Shown here in pieces: positions 62,990 through 64,000 of a stretch of 64,000 bases of DNA (positions are counted from its first letter, which is position 1; the number at the start of each line of letters is the position of its first letter). The translations under genes were made by a program, and so were the position numbers. The DNA comes from Mangrovibacterium marinum (GTDB taxonomy: Bacteria; Bacteroidota; Bacteroidia; Bacteroidales; Prolixibacteraceae), in assembly GCF_003046625.1 (NCBI RefSeq), contig NZ_QAAD01000003.1:62001-126000 (forward strand), written 5' to 3'. The notes beneath the pieces are model-generated. The model saw only the letters and a program-made list of their open reading frames with translations, ran no database searches and was not told the DNA's origin.

Positions 62990-64000
62990 TTAAAAGTTTA
63001 TGTTTACACCACAAGCAAATCTTCTTGAAATCGGTGTGCTGGAATTATCTTCGGCCAGATCTGTAACCTTGCTGGGCATCCGCACCTCGGGATCTTGCCC
63101 GGTATATTTAGTCCATGTATACAAGTCGTATCCCGAGATGAATACATTTCCACTGTTGATTCCCAAACGGCTTGTTAACTCTTTGGGTAATCGATAGCTA
63201 AGCGTCAGTGTTTTTAGTCGCAGATAACTGGCATCTTCGACAAAGCGGTCAGAACCGAGGTAGTTGTATCCGTATTTATATAAAGCGCGGGGGATATCTG
63301 TTTGATCTCCTTCGTTACGCCAACGGTTCAAGACTGCCGTGCTCTGGTTGTCGCGTCCATACATCGACTCGCTGTTCATTTTCGCCCGGTTTACAACTTT
63401 TTGCCCGGCTCTACCATGAAACAGTGCCGTTAATCCCCAAGCTTTGTAACGGATATTAATACCGCCACCACCTGTTAACGAAGGCATTGAATTACCAATA
63501 TATACAATATCGTACTGATTAATCACCCCATCATTATTAATATCTTCATACTTCGCATCGCCCGGGAATACGCGAATATTACCATTCTGCATGATGACCG
63601 GATCACCGTCTACACCGCGCATGACATTTCCGTCGGCATCCAGGGCGTAAGTATCTTCGAGATTGCCATATACACCCTTTGACCGGTATCCGAAGAATGA
63701 GCCGATTGCCACACCTTCCTGCAATCGGACAGCGTAATTTCCGTTACCAAAAGAGTAGTTCTCCTGATTTAAATTTAAGGGCAGCTCGAGTATTTTATTA
63801 ATGTTTCTGCTGACATTCGCATTCACCGAGATTACCCAACCGTTCTTTTTGTACAAGTCGTAATCAAAACGAAACTCAACTCCGGAGTTTTTCATCTTTC
63901 CCGAGTTAAAGAAACTGATTGTTCCATAGCCGGTAGAGGCCGGAACGCTTACATTTTTCTGTAAAAGATCGCTTGTGGTTTTATTATACCAATCGAACGT
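62990..64000 (-). CDS. SusC/RagA outer membrane transporter, 5' end outside window
   Basis: The C-terminal part of a SusC-like TonB-dependent transporter; the reading frame stays open to the right edge of the window (337 codons visible), so the gene continues beyond it. The visible barrel strands include FDWYNKTTSDLLQKNV, VSVPASTGYGTISFFNSGKM and GVEFRFDYDLYKKNGWVISVN. It ends in FACGVNINF, a terminal aromatic residue typical of outer-membrane barrels. Probably the first gene seen of the PUL operon. Confidence 0.93.
   Translation of the reverse strand, partial: TFDWYNKTTSDLLQKNVSVPASTGYGTISFFNSGKMKNSGVEFRFDYDLYKKNGWVISVNANVSRNINKILELPLNLNQENYSFGNGNYAVRLQEGVAIGSFFGYRSKGVYGNLEDTYALDADGNVMRGVDGDPVIMQNGNIRVFPGDAKYEDINNDGVINQYDIVYIGNSMPSLTGGGGINIRYKAWGLTALFHGRAGQKVVNRAKMNSESMYGRDNQSTAVLNRWRNEGDQTDIPRALYKYGYNYLGSDRFVEDASYLRLKTLTLSYRLPKELTSRLGINSGNVFISGYDLYTWTKYTGQDPEVRMPSKVTDLAEDNSSTPISRRFACGVNINF

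Overview
The window looks like the chromosome of a Bacteroidota bacterium, most likely of the Marinilabiliales/Prolixibacteraceae type. The evidence is the paired SusC/SusD genes of a polysaccharide utilization locus (PUL), many lipoproteins and Sec signal peptides, weak ribosome binding sites, several perfect or near-perfect TAnnTTTG promoter boxes (the Bacteroidota -7 element), and the neighbourhood style (M49 peptidase, YidC next to PyrG, DUF349 protein). The placement is inference; there is no rRNA gene and I found no tRNA in the window.

Region 1 (1-8 kb): a tightly spaced four-gene cassette (secreted thioredoxin-like protein, ApbE flavin transferase, DUF4266-type mini-lipoprotein, DUF3570-type outer-membrane-like protein) that looks like an extracytoplasmic flavin/redox system. 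Next come a non-coding 96-bp tandem repeat array, an orphan Nif11-like small protein, an exported 1-Cys peroxiredoxin, and an M49-type zinc peptidase lipoprotein with a shortened HExxH motif. Region 2 (8-19.6 kb): housekeeping genes, namely yidC, pyrG, a five-repeat DUF349 protein, Hsp20, trmD, an AddB-like nuclease, a SIMPL protein and a lipoprotein cytochrome c. Region 3 (19.8-31.8 kb): a 1412-residue AsmA/DUF748-like giant with a visible internal repeat of about 175-185 residues, a polyprenyl-phosphate-type glycosyltransferase, an exported bleomycin-hydrolase-like peptidase, a GH3 glycosidase, and small VOC and SRPBCC proteins.

Region 4 (31.8-38.7 kb): one leftward operon with a three-receiver HAMP-GAF hybrid histidine kinase, a second REC-kinase-REC hybrid, CheR and CheB. 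There are no flagellar, pilus or MCP genes, so this looks like a chemosensory-like stress or signalling module. Region 5 (38.7-44.5 kb): repeats, a lone LuxR-type regulator, a 235-residue protein of unknown function, and a two-gene double-cubane reductase plus activating ATPase pair.

Region 6 (44.9-64 kb): a leftward pectin PUL. In transcription order it holds a SusC cut by the window edge, SusD, three FAS1-like lipoproteins, a second SusC and SusD, then PL1 pectate lyase, CE8 pectinesterase, CE12-type acetylesterase, a second CE8 and GH28 polygalacturonase. The SusCD pairs and the lipoproteins would bind and import pectic oligosaccharides, and the enzymes demethylate, deacetylate and cleave homogalacturonan or rhamnogalacturonan. 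The three FAS1-like lipoproteins between the two SusCD pairs are the least explained part and the best candidate for an undescribed glycan-binding module.

Throughout, intergenic spaces carry a dispersed non-coding repeat family: near-identical copies at 7.2-8.0, 30.2-30.8, 38.9-39.5 and 39.5-40.0 kb, the last two forming a 564-bp tandem duplication, and degraded copies at about 27.0, 44.6 and 51.2 kb. Every copy carries or once carried the same core, and the four good copies share a perfect 18-bp palindrome.
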